DNA of 64,000 bases, from assembly GCA_947502505.1 (NCBI GenBank), contig CANNAE010000005.1, forward strand, positions 1 through 64,000. Reading direction: 5' to 3'. The DNA is from an uncultured Planococcus sp. (GTDB lineage: Bacteria; Bacillota; Bacilli; Bacillales_A; Planococcaceae). Shown in pieces: positions 8,016-16,814 of the stretch. Numbering within the stretch: position 1 is the first letter of the stretch; the number at the start of each line of letters is the position of its first letter. Below the pieces are notes generated by a model. It ran no database searches. It saw nothing but the letters and a program-made list of their open reading frames with translations, and was not told the origin of the DNA. Both the position numbers and the translations under genes were made by a program.

Positions 8016-9365
8016 ATGGGAAAATATTTTGGGACCGATGGTGTACGAGGGGTGGCCAATAGTGAATTGACGCCGGAACTGGCTTTTAAACTCGGGCGCA
8101 TTGGCGGCTACGTCTTAACAAAAAGCTCTAAAGAAAAACCGAAAGTGCTCGTAGGGCGGGATACACGAATTTCCGGGGAAATGCTTGAAAACGCATTGGC
8201 GGCTGGACTATTGTCAGTCGGTGCGGAAGTCATGCGCCTCGGCGTCATCAGCACTCCAGGGGTGTCGTATTTGACACGCGTCATGAGCGCAGAAGCAGGA
8301 GTCATGATTTCTGCTTCCCACAACCCGGTCGCAGATAACGGCATCAAATTCTTCGGTTCGGACGGCTTTAAATTGTCGGACGACCAGGAAGCGGAAATTG
8401 AAGCTTTGCTCGATGCAGAAACGGACGACCTGCCGCGCCCAACAGGCGGAGATCTTGGCAGCATCACGGAATACTTCGAAGGCGGCCAAAAATACATCCA
8501 GTATTTGAAGCAGACAGTGGACGAGGAGTTCGACGGCATCCATGTGGCGCTTGACTGCGCGCATGGCGCGACATCGACATTGGCGACTCATGTATTTGCC
8601 GACTTGGACGCGGACATCAGCTCGATGGGCGCTTCGCCGAACGGCTTGAACATCAATGAAGGCGTCGGCTCGACACATCCAGAAGCACTTGCGAAGCTGG
8701 TCGTCGATAAAGGCGCTGATGTAGGCCTGGCCTTTGATGGCGATGGCGACCGTTTGATCGCAGTGGACGAAAAAGGAACGATCGTCGATGGCGACCAAAT
8801 CATGTACATTTGCGCGAAGCATTTGAAATCAGAAGGCCGCTTGAAACAGGATACCGTCGTTTCGACGATCATGAGCAATATGGGCTTCTATAAAGCATTG
8901 GAAGAGAACGGCATGAAGAGCGTGAAGACCGCAGTCGGTGATCGTTACGTAGTGGAAGAAATGAAGAAGAATGAATACAATTTGGGCGGCGAGCAGTCGG
9001 GCCATATCATTTTCCTTGATTACAACACAACAGGCGACGGATTGCTGTCAGGCCTTCAGCTCGTGAACATCATGAAGATCACGGGCAAGAAATTGTCTGA
9101 GCTGGCGAATGAAATGACGATTTTCCCTCAGAAATTAGTGAACATCCGCGTGACGGATAAACACGGCGTGACGGATAACGCTCTAGTTGCTGATAAAATT
9201 GCGGAAGTGGAACGCGACATGGACGGCGATGGCCGAGTGCTCGTGCGCCCTTCCGGAACCGAGCCATTGGTGCGCGTCATGGTCGAAGCGCCTTCTGCAG
9301 AAGCGTGCGAAGAGTACGTGGAGCGGATCGCAGCGGTCGTACGCGAAGAAATGGGCATGAAATAA
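8016..9365 (+). CDS. glmM: Phosphoglucosamine mutase
   Basis: A 449-residue enzyme interconverting glucosamine-6-P and glucosamine-1-P on the route to UDP-GlcNAc and peptidoglycan. The phosphoserine loop is ISASHNP with S101 as the catalytic serine. The metal loop DGDGDR, sugar-binding GGEQSGH and phosphate-binding RPSGTEP are all present. GAAGGAG at 8001-8007 supports ATG 8016 over an earlier in-frame start. It is the third gene of the cda cluster. GlmM is known to bind CdaA and inhibit it, so the clustering is functional. Confidence 0.96.
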   Translation: MGKYFGTDGVRGVANSELTPELAFKLGRIGGYVLTKSSKEKPKVLVGRDTRISGEMLENALAAGLLSVGAEVMRLGVISTPGVSYLTRVMSAEAGVMISASHNPVADNGIKFFGSDGFKLSDDQEAEIEALLDAETDDLPRPTGGDLGSITEYFEGGQKYIQYLKQTVDEEFDGIHVALDCAHGATSTLATHVFADLDADISSMGASPNGLNINEGVGSTHPEALAKLVVDKGADVGLAFDGDGDRLIAVDEKGTIVDGDQIMYICAKHLKSEGRLKQDTVVSTIMSNMGFYKALEENGMKSVKTAVGDRYVVEEMKKNEYNLGGEQSGHIIFLDYNTTGDGLLSGLQLVNIMKITGKKLSELANEMTIFPQKLVNIRVTDKHGVTDNALVADKIAEVERDMDGDGRVLVRPSGTEPLVRVMVEAPSAEACEEYVERIAAVVREEMGMK

Positions 9366-9372
9366 ATAAGCT

Positions 9373-9404
9373 AAAGGCCGGAGCGGATGCTCTGGCCTTT
9401 TTTT
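9373..9404 (+). terminator. Intrinsic terminator after glmM
   Basis: The hairpin AAAGGCCGGAGC / GCTCTGGCCTTT is followed by a run of T. It ends the cdaA-cdaR-glmM operon. Confidence 0.9.
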
Positions 9405-9421
9405 GTTGAAAAAGTGGAGAG

Positions 9422-9559
9422 GGAGATTCTGCTCCAGGGAGGACGCTTTAGGCCCGCAGGATGCGGGTCATGCAGCCGATGTGACAGGACATCGCGTTAT
9501 CGGCTGCCCGGAGTCGACATCCTTCGCTCCACGCCTAGATGTAGAGTAGAAATAAAATC
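9422..9559 (+). repeat. Interspersed intergenic element, copy A
   Basis: This non-coding stretch begins GGAGATTCTGCTCCAGGGAGG-ACGCTT and ends CTTCGCTCCA followed by an AT-rich tail. The element at 9588-9732 has the same ends (GGAGATTGCGCTACAAGGGGC-ACGCTT ... TTCGCTCCA plus an AAATCAAAT-like tail) with a different interior. It resembles the GC-rich intergenic elements scattered through Planococcaceae genomes. No coding potential is seen. Confidence 0.5.
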
Positions 9560-9587
9560 GAGATGAGATATAGTAAATGCTTGTGCT

Positions 9588-9732
9588 GGAGATTGCGCTA
9601 CAAGGGGCACGCTTGCCGAGGGGCGGGTGTTGAGCCAACGTGCATTCGCACGTTTGTCTCGCCAGCCCGCGCGGTCCCTCCGGCGTCGGCCCCTTTTCGC
9701 TCCATCTCTAAGTGTGGTGTGGAAATCAAATT
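9588..9732 (+). repeat. Interspersed intergenic element, copy B
   Basis: Same end sequences as the element at 9422-9559 but a different interior, including the small inverted repeat CGTGCATTCGCACG. The pair are adjacent direct copies. No gene is seen in 9405-9825. Confidence 0.5.
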
Positions 9733-9885
9733 CAACTGTCATTGAAATTAGCATGAATAGTTTTAGACAGTTTTGTAGTCGCAGAAAAAATAGCTAGTTA
9801 ACCATCTTTTCCACTATCAACTCCAGCTAGGCGTCTTTACCAGCGGACGAACACACTTAAGAAAACACGTCCTCGCACGCAATAC

Positions 9886-9988
9886 TCATTGAAATCTCAA
9901 AGCCGAACCGCGCACAGGGGCGAGCCGGAGCAATGAGACAAGTGTTCTTCTTGGCTCATTGCGGGAGGCATGCCCAAAGCGGGAGGCG
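9886..9988 (+). repeat. 103-bp direct repeat, copy 1, with conserved hairpin
   Basis: This stretch recurs at 10102-10204 with 4 differences in 103 positions. It contains the hairpin GCAATGAG ... CTCATTGC with inner CAAG/CTTG pairs. Weaker similarity extends upstream to the GCGTCTTTACCAGCGGA motif at 9831, so the underlying duplication has a period of about 216 bp. Function unknown; no open frame is shared between the copies. Confidence 0.8.
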
Positions 9989-10101
9989 TTTGCTTCACGA
10001 TGAAAAGATCAATGCAGTATGCCCCTCACTTAAGTGCCTAACTAAGCGTCTTCACCAGCGGATGCAAGAAAAAGAAACTGAAGCTCAGTCGCTCAAAGTA
10101 A

Positions 10102-10204
10102 TCAATGAAATCTAAAAGCCGAACCGCGCACGGGGGCGAGCCGGAGCAATGAGACAAGTGTTCTTCTTGGCTTATTGCGGGAGGCATGCCCAAAGCGGGA
10201 GGCG
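10102..10204 (+). repeat. 103-bp direct repeat, copy 2, with conserved hairpin
   Basis: Second copy of the 9886-9988 repeat. The right hairpin arm reads CTTATTGC here instead of CTCATTGC, which keeps pairing as a G-U wobble. The following 400 nt (10205-10619) show no gene I can support and lead into the glmS ribozyme. Confidence 0.8.
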
Positions 10205-10619
10205 ACTGTTTGAGGATGACAGCATCGATGAAAGCTTCTTCTCATTCACTTAGCCGACTCACTCCATAAGATTTTCATTCGCAGAAACCTTTCCGGGATT
10301 TTCTCGTCCTTTCAAAAGGCAGTGCCGTCAAAAGTTTATCAAGGAGTTCAAAAAGATAGGTTGCTGGATTTTAATGGCCAAGCTACCGTAAAAGCAATCG
10401 TGCTTGTTCCCATCGCCTTTACTGCCTGCTCGGAGCGGGGCGAAGGTGAAAATAATTAGAAAACGTGAGGAATATTAAACCAACTGCTGGAAGACAACTG
10501 TGCGGAATGTCCTAATAATGACTTTCCGTTGATTGACGGAATGATACACAACGGTTATGATAGGTGAGTCGGTTTACTGTCGATGTAAAAGGGGGATAGA
10601 GGTAAGTGCCAAGGAAACC

Positions 10620-10815
10620 AATTATAGCGCCTGTACTGAAGAAATGGGACGGACCAGTCAATCTTCAGTAGACGAGGAGGAGGAGTATCGAGATTTCGGC
10701 GGATACCTCCCGGCCGCGAAGCCCGGTCGTTATGTGCATGCTTAAAACAGTCGAGTGATCGATTGGACAACCAGCTTGCACGGGCTCACTACAAAGCGTT
10801 TGCGAACGCTTATTT
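10620..10815 (+). ncRNA. glmS ribozyme/riboswitch (GlcN6P-activated)
   Basis: The glmS ribozyme core is recognisable: AGCGCCTG at 10626 (self-cleavage expected between A10626 and G10627), then ACGAGGAGGAGG, TATCGAGATTTCGGCGG, ATACCTCCCGGC, and a terminal hairpin AAGCGTT / AACGCTT at 10794-10811. In the known family, glucosamine-6-phosphate acts as a cofactor for self-cleavage, which exposes the message to decay. It lies immediately 5' of glmS, whose product makes GlcN6P. The outer boundaries are approximate. Confidence 0.93.
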
Positions 10816-10846
10816 TGACATTTGATAAATTGGAGGAATATAAATT

Positions 10847-12649
10847 ATGTGTGGAATTGTTGGATATATTGGAGAACAGGATTCAAAAGAGATTTTATTG
10901 AAAGGCTTGGAGCGTTTGGAGTACCGCGGATATGATTCAGCGGGGATTGCAGTGCGCAACGGCGAAGGCATCAAAGTATTCAAGGAAAAAGGCCGCATTG
11001 CGGATCTGCGTGGAGTAGTGGAAGACGATGTAACGGGCAACACAGGCATCGGCCATACACGCTGGGCGACACACGGGAAACCGAGCAAAATTAACGCTCA
11101 CCCGCATCAAAATACTTCAGACCGTTTCACGATCGTTCACAACGGCGTCATCGAGAACTATCACCACATCCAGCGCGACCATTTGGAAGGCGTGGAAATG
11201 GAATCTGATACAGATACAGAAATCATCGTGCAATTGATCGGCAAATTTGTCGAAGAAGGCACGACGACACAAGAAGCATTCAGCAAAGCCTTGAAATTGA
11301 TGAAAGGCTCGTACGCGATCGCCTTGCTTGATGCAGAAGAAGAGCAGACAATTTATGTTGCGAAAAACAAGAGCCCGCTTTTGGTCGGCCTTGGCGAAAA
11401 CTTCAACGTGGTTGCATCTGATGCAATGGCAATGTTGCAAGTGACGGACCAGTTCGTTGAATTGATGGACAAAGAAGTCGTTATCGTTAAAAAAGAAAGC
11501 GTGCAAATCTTGACGCTAGACGGCGAAGAAGTAGCGCGCGACCCGTTCACGGCAGAAATCGACATGAGCGATATCGATAAAGGCACATACCCGCATTATA
11601 TGCTGAAAGAAATCGATGAGCAGCCTGCGGTTATGCGTAAAATCATCCAAGCTTACCAAGATGAGAACGATCAATTGACGATCGACTCGAACATCTTGGA
11701 CGCGTTGGAAAAAGCGGACCGTTTATACATCATCGCAGCGGGTACAAGCTACCATGCTGGATTGATCGGCAAGGAATACTTGGAGAAAATGGCGGGCATC
11801 CCAGTAGAAGTGCACGTAGCGAGCGAATTCGGCTACAATATGCCGCTTCTTTCCGATAACCCAATGTTCGTCTTCATTTCCCAGTCCGGCGAAACAGCGG
11901 ACAGCCGCCAAGTATTGGTGCGTATCAAAGAAATGGGCCACCCGTCATTGACGGTCACTAACGTGGCAGGCTCTACATTGTCGCGTGAAGCGGACCATAC
12001 GCTATTGCTGCATGCTGGCCCTGAAATTGCGGTCGCATCGACGAAAGCATACACTGCACAAATCGCCGTTTTGTCGATTTTGTCAGCTGTAACAGCTGAA
12101 CGCCGCGGACGCAGCCTTGATTTTGATCTAGTTCAAGAAATGGGCATCGTGGCGAACGCGGTGCAAGCACAAGTCGACATGAAAGAAGAGCTCGAGAAAA
12201 TCGCAGCGGATTACCTTTCAACGACACGCAATTGCTTCTTTATCGGCCGTTTGATGGATTATTTCGTCGGCCTTGAAGGCGCGTTGAAACTGAAAGAAAT
12301 CTCGTATATCCAAGCGGAAGGCTTCGCTGGCGGGGAACTGAAGCATGGCACGATCGCGTTGATTGAAGAAGGTACACCAGTCATCGCACTTGCCACGCAA
12401 GAATCCGTCAACTTGAACATCCGTGGTAACGTCAAAGAAGTGGCGGCACGCGGTGCGAACACATGCATCATCTCCATGGAAGGCTTGAACGAAGAAGGCG
12501 ACAGCCACGTTCTTCCGAAAGTCCATGAATTGCTGACGCCGCTTGTATCGGTCATCCCGCTTCAGTTGATCAGCTATTATGCTGCTCTTCACCGCGATTG
12601 TGACGTCGACAAGCCACGTAACTTGGCGAAATCCGTAACAGTTGAATAA
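10847..12649 (+). CDS. glmS: Glutamine-fructose-6-phosphate aminotransferase
   Basis: A 600-residue two-domain enzyme making glucosamine-6-phosphate from fructose-6-P and glutamine. The N-terminal glutaminase begins MCGIVGY with the nucleophile Cys right after Met, and GHTRWATHG is present. Two SIS domains follow (about 285-420 and 450-590; [27 protein letters not shown]). The C-terminus [13 protein letters not shown] is diagnostic. GGAGG lies 9 nt upstream of the ATG. Expression is controlled by the upstream ribozyme, and a terminator follows the gene. Together with glmM it forms the amino-sugar pathway. Confidence 0.97.
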   Translation: MCGIVGYIGEQDSKEILLKGLERLEYRGYDSAGIAVRNGEGIKVFKEKGRIADLRGVVEDDVTGNTGIGHTRWATHGKPSKINAHPHQNTSDRFTIVHNGVIENYHHIQRDHLEGVEMESDTDTEIIVQLIGKFVEEGTTTQEAFSKALKLMKGSYAIALLDAEEEQTIYVAKNKSPLLVGLGENFNVVASDAMAMLQVTDQFVELMDKEVVIVKKESVQILTLDGEEVARDPFTAEIDMSDIDKGTYPHYMLKEIDEQPAVMRKIIQAYQDENDQLTIDSNILDALEKADRLYIIAAGTSYHAGLIGKEYLEKMAGIPVEVHVASEFGYNMPLLSDNPMFVFISQSGETADSRQVLVRIKEMGHPSLTVTNVAGSTLSREADHTLLLHAGPEIAVASTKAYTAQIAVLSILSAVTAERRGRSLDFDLVQEMGIVANAVQAQVDMKEELEKIAADYLSTTRNCFFIGRLMDYFVGLEGALKLKEISYIQAEGFAGGELKHGTIALIEEGTPVIALATQESVNLNIRGNVKEVAARGANTCIISMEGLNEEGDSHVLPKVHELLTPLVSVIPLQLISYYAALHRDCDVDKPRNLAKSVTVE

Positions 12650-12660
12650 TGAATGCTCAA

Positions 12661-12687
12661 AATCCCGCATCCGTGCGGGATTTTTTT
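12661..12687 (+). terminator. Intrinsic terminator after glmS
   Basis: The hairpin AATCCCGCA / TGCGGGATT with a CCG loop is followed by TTTTTTT. Confidence 0.92.
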
Positions 12688-12829
12688 ATTTCCCGGGGAA
12701 TATATCTTGGTATTAAATTTTGAATTTTCCATCTATTAATTGAATTTCGCTGGCTTTTCTCCTATGATGAAAGAACATCAAGTTGTGCGGACCAGTGCCA
12801 CGGAGCATTTATTCTGAGGAGGCGAAGTC

Positions 12830-13390
12830 ATGACGAAGATCGGGATCATTACCGGCAGCACGCGCCCTAATCGCAACAGCCTGCAGGTGGCGGAATGGGT
12901 GAAAGGCATCGCGGACAAACGCGGTGATGCGGAATACGAAGTGGTGGATTTAGTCGAATACAATTTGCCGATGTACGCCGAACCGGTGTCAGCGGGAATG
13001 AGCCAGGACTATCAAACGCCAGAAGCCATTCCGTGGGCGAAAAAAATTGCGGAACTGGACGGTTACGTGTTTATTTGCCCGGAATACAACCACGGAGTCA
13101 CATCAGCCTTGAAAAATGCCATCGATTATTTGTACCCGGAATGGAACAACAAGGCAGCGGGCATCGTCAGCTACGGGTCGGCAGGCGGCATTCGGGCAGC
13201 TGAAGCGTTGCGGATCATCATGGCGGAATTGCAAGTGGCGACGGTGCGGACCCATCCGGCATTGTCCTTGTTCACCGATTTCGTCAAAGGCAGTGAGTTT
13301 CAGCCAGCCGGTTTCCACGAGAAAACGGTCGATGCGATGCTCGCTCAAGTGAATGCCTGGACTAATGCACTGGAGTCGCTGCGCAAGTAA
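12830..13390 (+). CDS. NADPH-dependent FMN reductase family protein
   Basis: A 186-residue flavodoxin-fold oxidoreductase of the NADPH_dep_FMN_red family (YhdA/azoreductase-like). The N-terminal GSTRPNRNS loop binds the FMN phosphate, and CPEYNHGVTSALKNAIDYL with the following GSAGG carries the isoalloxazine-contacting segment. AGGAGGCG precedes the ATG. It is a single gene between two terminators. The physiological electron acceptor (quinone, azo dye, chromate or free flavin) cannot be read from the sequence. Confidence 0.88.
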   Translation: MTKIGIITGSTRPNRNSLQVAEWVKGIADKRGDAEYEVVDLVEYNLPMYAEPVSAGMSQDYQTPEAIPWAKKIAELDGYVFICPEYNHGVTSALKNAIDYLYPEWNNKAAGIVSYGSAGGIRAAEALRIIMAELQVATVRTHPALSLFTDFVKGSEFQPAGFHEKTVDAMLAQVNAWTNALESLRK

Positions 13391-13406
13391 ATGAATGAAT
13401 AAGCGA

Positions 13407-13446
13407 ACCCCCGGATGAACGATTCAATTATCTGGGGGTTTGTTTT
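13407..13446 (+). terminator. Intrinsic terminator after the flavin reductase gene
   Basis: The inverted repeat AACCCCCGGAT / ATCTGGGGGTT is followed by a T-rich stretch. Confidence 0.85.
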
Positions 13447-13543
13447 GTCCTGTCTGGGCGCGGGTTATTCTTTCAAGGACAGGGAAAGAAAGTGTATGAT
13501 TGAAACGGACAACAGAGAATGACGCATGAAAAGGGGAAATGGA

Positions 13544-14419
13544 GTGGGTATCCAAACAAAGAAAACAACCAGCAAGCGTGCCAAAAAAATACTGAGGGCG
13601 CTCGCGGTCATCCTCGGAGGCTTCATTACCGCTTACGGACTGGAAGCCGTCCTCATCCCGAACAATGTCTCAGATGGCGGCGTGACAGGGTTGAGCATCG
13701 TCGGTTCGCAATTGACGGGCGTGCAGCTCGGAATTTTGATCGGCGTATTGAATCTGCCGTTCGTGTATCTTGGATACAAACAGATCGGCAAGAGTTTCGC
13801 CATCTATTCGGTCATCGGCATCGCCGCTTTGGCTTACGGCACGACGGTCATGCACCATGTACCGGCGATTGTGGAAGGCGACTCGCTGCTCGTAACGGTC
13901 GTCGGGGGTATCATCATTGGTTTTGGCATGGGGCTTGCGCTGCGAAACGGCGGTGCGCTGGACGGTATCGATATGCTCGCGGTCTTGCTGTCGCGGAAAT
14001 TGCCGTTCGGCACGAGCGATTTGATTTTATTTCTGAACTTATTCGTCTTTATCGTCGTGTCGACCGTCTTTGGTTTGCAGGGCGCGTTCTTGTCAGGGAT
14101 CGCTTATTTCATCGCTTCCAAAGTGATCCATATGGTCGAAGAAGGCTTGAGCGGTTCGAAGACTTATAAGATCATCACGAGCGATCCGGAAAATATGGTC
14201 GAGACCATCCGTGATCGCTTAGGGCGCAGCGCTACATACAATTTGGTTAAAGGTGCATACAGCCAGGAAGACTATAAAGAAATCACCTGCATCATCAACC
14301 GCCTGGAAGACAGCAAGATGAAGGAAATCATTTACGAAATCGACCCGCAAGCCTTTGTCGCGGTATATGACGTGGCCGAAGTCAAAGGCGGCAACTTCAA
14401 GAAACGCGATATCCATTAA
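13544..14419 (+). CDS. YitT family membrane protein (DUF161/DUF2179)
   Basis: A protein of about 291 residues with five or six hydrophobic helices (including ILGGFITAYGLEAVLIPN and FGMGLALRNGGALDG) and a C-terminal soluble DUF2179 domain (ITSDPENMVETIRDRLGRSATY). This is the usual YitT-family build; its function is unknown. The GTG at 13544 is preferred because AAGGGG at 13531-13536 is well spaced. An in-frame ATG at 13526 would add 6 residues but has a poor ribosome binding site. The DGGVTG and GGALDG repeats are typical of the family. Confidence 0.85.
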   Translation: MGIQTKKTTSKRAKKILRALAVILGGFITAYGLEAVLIPNNVSDGGVTGLSIVGSQLTGVQLGILIGVLNLPFVYLGYKQIGKSFAIYSVIGIAALAYGTTVMHHVPAIVEGDSLLVTVVGGIIIGFGMGLALRNGGALDGIDMLAVLLSRKLPFGTSDLILFLNLFVFIVVSTVFGLQGAFLSGIAYFIASKVIHMVEEGLSGSKTYKIITSDPENMVETIRDRLGRSATYNLVKGAYSQEDYKEITCIINRLEDSKMKEIIYEIDPQAFVAVYDVAEVKGGNFKKRDIH

Positions 14420-14438
14420 AAAACAAGGGGGATACGAG

Positions 14439-14819
14439 ATGATCACCGGATTGCATCACGCACAAATCACTATCCCAAAAGGGGCAGAAGCAGAAGGAAA
14501 AGCGTTTTATGGTGAGCTACTCGGCTTGCAGGAAATCGATAAGCCGGATGCCTTGAAAGGGCGCGGCGGCTTTTGGCTCGAAGTCGGTCATCAGGAAGTG
14601 CATGTCGGCACTGAGGACGGGTTTGACCGGCTCGCGACCAAGGCGCATCTCGCGTATCAAGTGGAAGACATCCACTATTGGAGCAAACGGCTGGAAGAAA
14701 ACGGCGTTGAGATTCTGGAAGCGGTGGCGATCCCGGGATTTGCGCGTTTTGAATTCCGCGATCCGTTTGGCAACCGTGTGGAATTGATTCAAATTTTGCA
14801 AGGAGACGATGCGCAATGA
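14439..14819 (+). CDS. VOC (glyoxalase/bleomycin-resistance) family protein
   Basis: A 126-residue protein with the paired beta-alpha-beta-beta-beta modules of the vicinal oxygen chelate superfamily. Putative metal ligands are the His in the first strand (LHHAQITIPKG), HVGTED, and Glu in the last strand (FRDPFGNRVELIQI). AAGGGGG lies 8 nt before the ATG at 14439. It overlaps the next gene by 4 nt (ATGA), indicating translational coupling. Closest in type to YwkD-like glyoxalase-family proteins; substrate unknown. Confidence 0.85.
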   Translation: MITGLHHAQITIPKGAEAEGKAFYGELLGLQEIDKPDALKGRGGFWLEVGHQEVHVGTEDGFDRLATKAHLAYQVEDIHYWSKRLEENGVEILEAVAIPGFARFEFRDPFGNRVELIQILQGDDAQ

Positions 14820-15238
14820 AAATTACGTTGGGGCAAGACCGGAAAGACAGCGAATTGATCCGACAAAAAGTCATCGAGCACAATATGAACATGCTGCCGG
14901 ATGAAGTCAAGACGCCGGTTGAACACATGAACTTTGTGCTGAGAGACGAAGCGGGAACGATCCAAGGCGGCTTGACTGCAACGGTGTTCTGGGGGCATTT
15001 GCACGTCGACTTTTTATGGGTCGATGAGAACTTGAGAGGGCAAGGCCAAGGAAGGGCATTGATCGAGCAAATGGAGCAGGCTGCCCGTGAAAAAGGCTGC
15101 CGGCTGATCACGCTTGATACATTCAGCTTCCAGGCGCCCGATTTTTACAAACGCAATGGCTATGAAGTGTTCGGGGTGCTTGAAGACCATCCAAAAGGCT
15201 TCAGCCAGTATTTCTTGCAGAAACGATTAGATAATTAA
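14816..15238 (+). CDS. GNAT N-acetyltransferase
   Basis: A 140-residue acetyltransferase with the acetyl-CoA loop LRGQGQGRALIEQMEQ (an R/Q-x-x-G-x-G/A type motif) and the family C-terminal DTFSFQAPDFYKRNGYEVFG. Such histone acetyltransferase HPA2-like proteins act on small amines or antibiotics; the substrate here is unknown. It is translationally coupled to the upstream VOC gene through ATGA, so the two probably act together or at least are co-expressed. Confidence 0.87.
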   Translation: MKITLGQDRKDSELIRQKVIEHNMNMLPDEVKTPVEHMNFVLRDEAGTIQGGLTATVFWGHLHVDFLWVDENLRGQGQGRALIEQMEQAAREKGCRLITLDTFSFQAPDFYKRNGYEVFGVLEDHPKGFSQYFLQKRLDN

Positions 15239-15295
15239 AAGAGGCTGGCCTGATTATAGGCTGGCTTTTTCTATGGGAAAAAATATATCCACTAT

Positions 15296-15350
15296 CTTGC
15301 ATTGCAAGGGTTTATTAGGTATGATGATTTTAAAACACTTGCATTGCAAG
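15296..15350 (+). promoter_or_regulatory. padR promoter with two palindromic operators
   Basis: Two identical 13-bp palindromes CTTGCATTGCAAG lie at 15296-15308 and 15338-15350, 42 bp apart centre to centre, about four helical turns. The promoter TTGCAT (15297-15302), 17 nt, TATGAT (15320-15325) is bracketed by them: the first covers the -35 box, and the second lies just past the start point. This layout fits autorepression by the PadR protein encoded next. Confidence 0.8.
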
Positions 15351-15381
15351 GTAGTGGAGTGACACAGAAGGCGAAAGGCGG

Positions 15382-15720
15382 ATGCGCAAAGTGGCAGATT
15401 CTACACAAATGCTCAAAGGGATTTTAGATGGCTGCATCTTGTCGATTATTGAAGAAGGCGAGATTTACGGCTATGAACTAGCCGAAAAGCTGCAGAGCTA
15501 CGGGTTTCAATCATTCAGTGAAGGCAGCATTTACCCGCTGCTGCTAAGGATGCAAAAAGAAGGGCTCGTGTCGAGTGTGCAGCGGAAATCAACTGCCGGG
15601 CCGAAACGTAAATATTATTCATTAACGGAAGCGGGACAAGCCGAACTGGCGCAATTTCTCAGACGCTGGGCTGAGTTGAAGCAATCGGTCGATGCGGTCA
15701 TCACAAAAGGGGGACAATGA
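15382..15720 (+). CDS. PadR family transcriptional regulator
   Basis: A 112-residue PadR-type winged-helix repressor. The N-terminal part reads LKGILDGCILSIIEEGEIYGYELAEKL (shown only as the family landmark YGYELAEKL), followed by EGSIYPLLLRMQKEGLV and the wing KRKYYSLTEAGQAEL. The short C-terminal helix marks the PadR-s2 subgroup. It is followed 1 nt later by a HAAS-domain membrane protein, a pairing common in Firmicutes where PadR represses the two-gene operon. Two matching palindromes surround the promoter. Confidence 0.9.
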   Translation: MRKVADSTQMLKGILDGCILSIIEEGEIYGYELAEKLQSYGFQSFSEGSIYPLLLRMQKEGLVSSVQRKSTAGPKRKYYSLTEAGQAELAQFLRRWAELKQSVDAVITKGGQ

Positions 15721-15721
15721 C

Positions 15722-16480
15722 ATGCTATCTGCAAAATCGGAACAATTCCTCATCGAACTGCGCATGTATTTGATGCAGCGGGGGAAAAGCGATGAAGACA
15801 TCCAGGGAATCGTCGACGAACTGGAAAGCCATTTGATCGAATCGGAGAAAAACGGCAAGAGTGTCGAGAGCATCGTCGGGAAAGACCCGAAACAGTATAT
15901 GAAAAGCATCGGGGCGTCGCTGCCGGTTGCGACGAAAGAATTGATGATCCTCATCCCGGCGACGTTGCTGGTCATTCTCGCCTACTTGGCGTATATACCG
16001 GCCTTATCGGGGGACTTCGAGCTCTCGCAAACAGTGCTATGGGGCATTATTCCTGTCGTCTTGAGCCTGGCCGTCTATAGTTACTTGATCTTCAAGGTAT
16101 TGCCTAAGCTTCACGCTAAGCCGGTGAAACAAGGAATAATTGCGGTGGCGGTATCCACTGGGGTCATTGGTTTTTGGGTGGCGTTTTATTTGTGGATGGT
16201 GCCAGAAACGGCCTCCGCTTATTTCACGGCTACTACTGGACAGAATTATGTGATTCTCGCCATCTGCCTGGCCATTTTTATCGCTTATGCGCTGTACACG
16301 AAATCGTGGATTACGATTATCGTCGCGGCCTTGATGAGTGCGGGGCCGCTTGCGGAAAACTGGATCCCGCAGGAGGTAAATGAAGACCCGGCATATATCG
16401 CTTTGGCCATTGGGGTTTTCGTTCTGATCGGCATTGCGATCGTCTGGTTCTTGATGCGGAAAAAGCATAAAGCGGCTTGA
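15722..16480 (+). CDS. HAAS-domain membrane protein
   Basis: A 252-residue protein. Residues about 1-70 form a HAAS-type signalling domain (FLIELRMYLMQRGKSDEDIQ, ELESHLIE), and about 80-245 carry six predicted transmembrane helices ending in a basic tail RKKHKAA. Proteins of this type are usually encoded next to a PadR regulator and are thought to transmit or buffer an envelope signal, but no enzymatic role is known. The start at 15722 follows AAAAGGGGG and is 1 nt after the padR stop. Confidence 0.82.
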   Translation: MLSAKSEQFLIELRMYLMQRGKSDEDIQGIVDELESHLIESEKNGKSVESIVGKDPKQYMKSIGASLPVATKELMILIPATLLVILAYLAYIPALSGDFELSQTVLWGIIPVVLSLAVYSYLIFKVLPKLHAKPVKQGIIAVAVSTGVIGFWVAFYLWMVPETASAYFTATTGQNYVILAICLAIFIAYALYTKSWITIIVAALMSAGPLAENWIPQEVNEDPAYIALAIGVFVLIGIAIVWFLMRKKHKAA

Positions 16481-16654
16481 GTAAGAAAGCAATGAAGAAT
16501 ACTTGGTGACGGCCATACTCCAAATGCGGTTATTATTTGCAATGATGTGTGCGCTTAGCTGGTACTGCTAGCAAAAGGTCATGTGCATTTATTTTCAGTA
16601 GCTTTTTTCATTTTTTATGCTATACTTTTTTTAACAACTCAATAGACCTTGACA

Positions 16655-16787
16655 TCACGTCAAAGGGGAGTAGCTATGGGGAAACCTATTTCACAGTCGT
16701 CATTACATGGACCTGGTCCATCGGTTGTGATAGCAAAATCATTTTGCTTAGCAAGACCTTTGCCTTCTATAGGCAGGGGTCTTTTTT
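16655..16787 (+). promoter_or_regulatory. yybP-ykoY (Mn2+) riboswitch with terminator
   Basis: The conserved 5' box AAAGGGGAGTAGC (16662-16674) and 3' box GCAAGACCTTTGCC (16751-16764) of the yybP-ykoY class flank a variable arm (ACATGGACC / GGTCCATCGGTTGTGAT). The 3' half overlaps the terminator AGACCTTTGCC / GGCAGGGGTCT plus a T run (16754-16787). Known members bind Mn2+ and turn on exporters. An extended -10 box (TGCTATACT, 16618-16626) lies upstream. It precedes a TerC exporter gene. Confidence 0.92.
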
Positions 16788-16814
16788 GTTGTCAAATTCA
16801 AGGAGGTTTTTTCA

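Noticed and set aside
10370..10459. Frame ending in a lipoprotein-like AIVLVPIAFTAC segment
   Set aside because: No start codon with a ribosome binding site, only about 35 codons, and a stop soon after the putative lipobox; more likely chance or a remnant.
13501..13526. SigW-like promoter TGAAAC-16-CGCA before the yitT-family gene
   Set aside because: The -10 element deviates from CGTA and the site would leave almost no leader before the start codon, so it is probably chance.
15241..15270. Possible terminator after the GNAT gene (AGGCTGG repeats plus T run)
   Set aside because: The AGGCTGG motifs are direct, not inverted; only a weak 5-bp stem can form, so it is not listed as a terminator.
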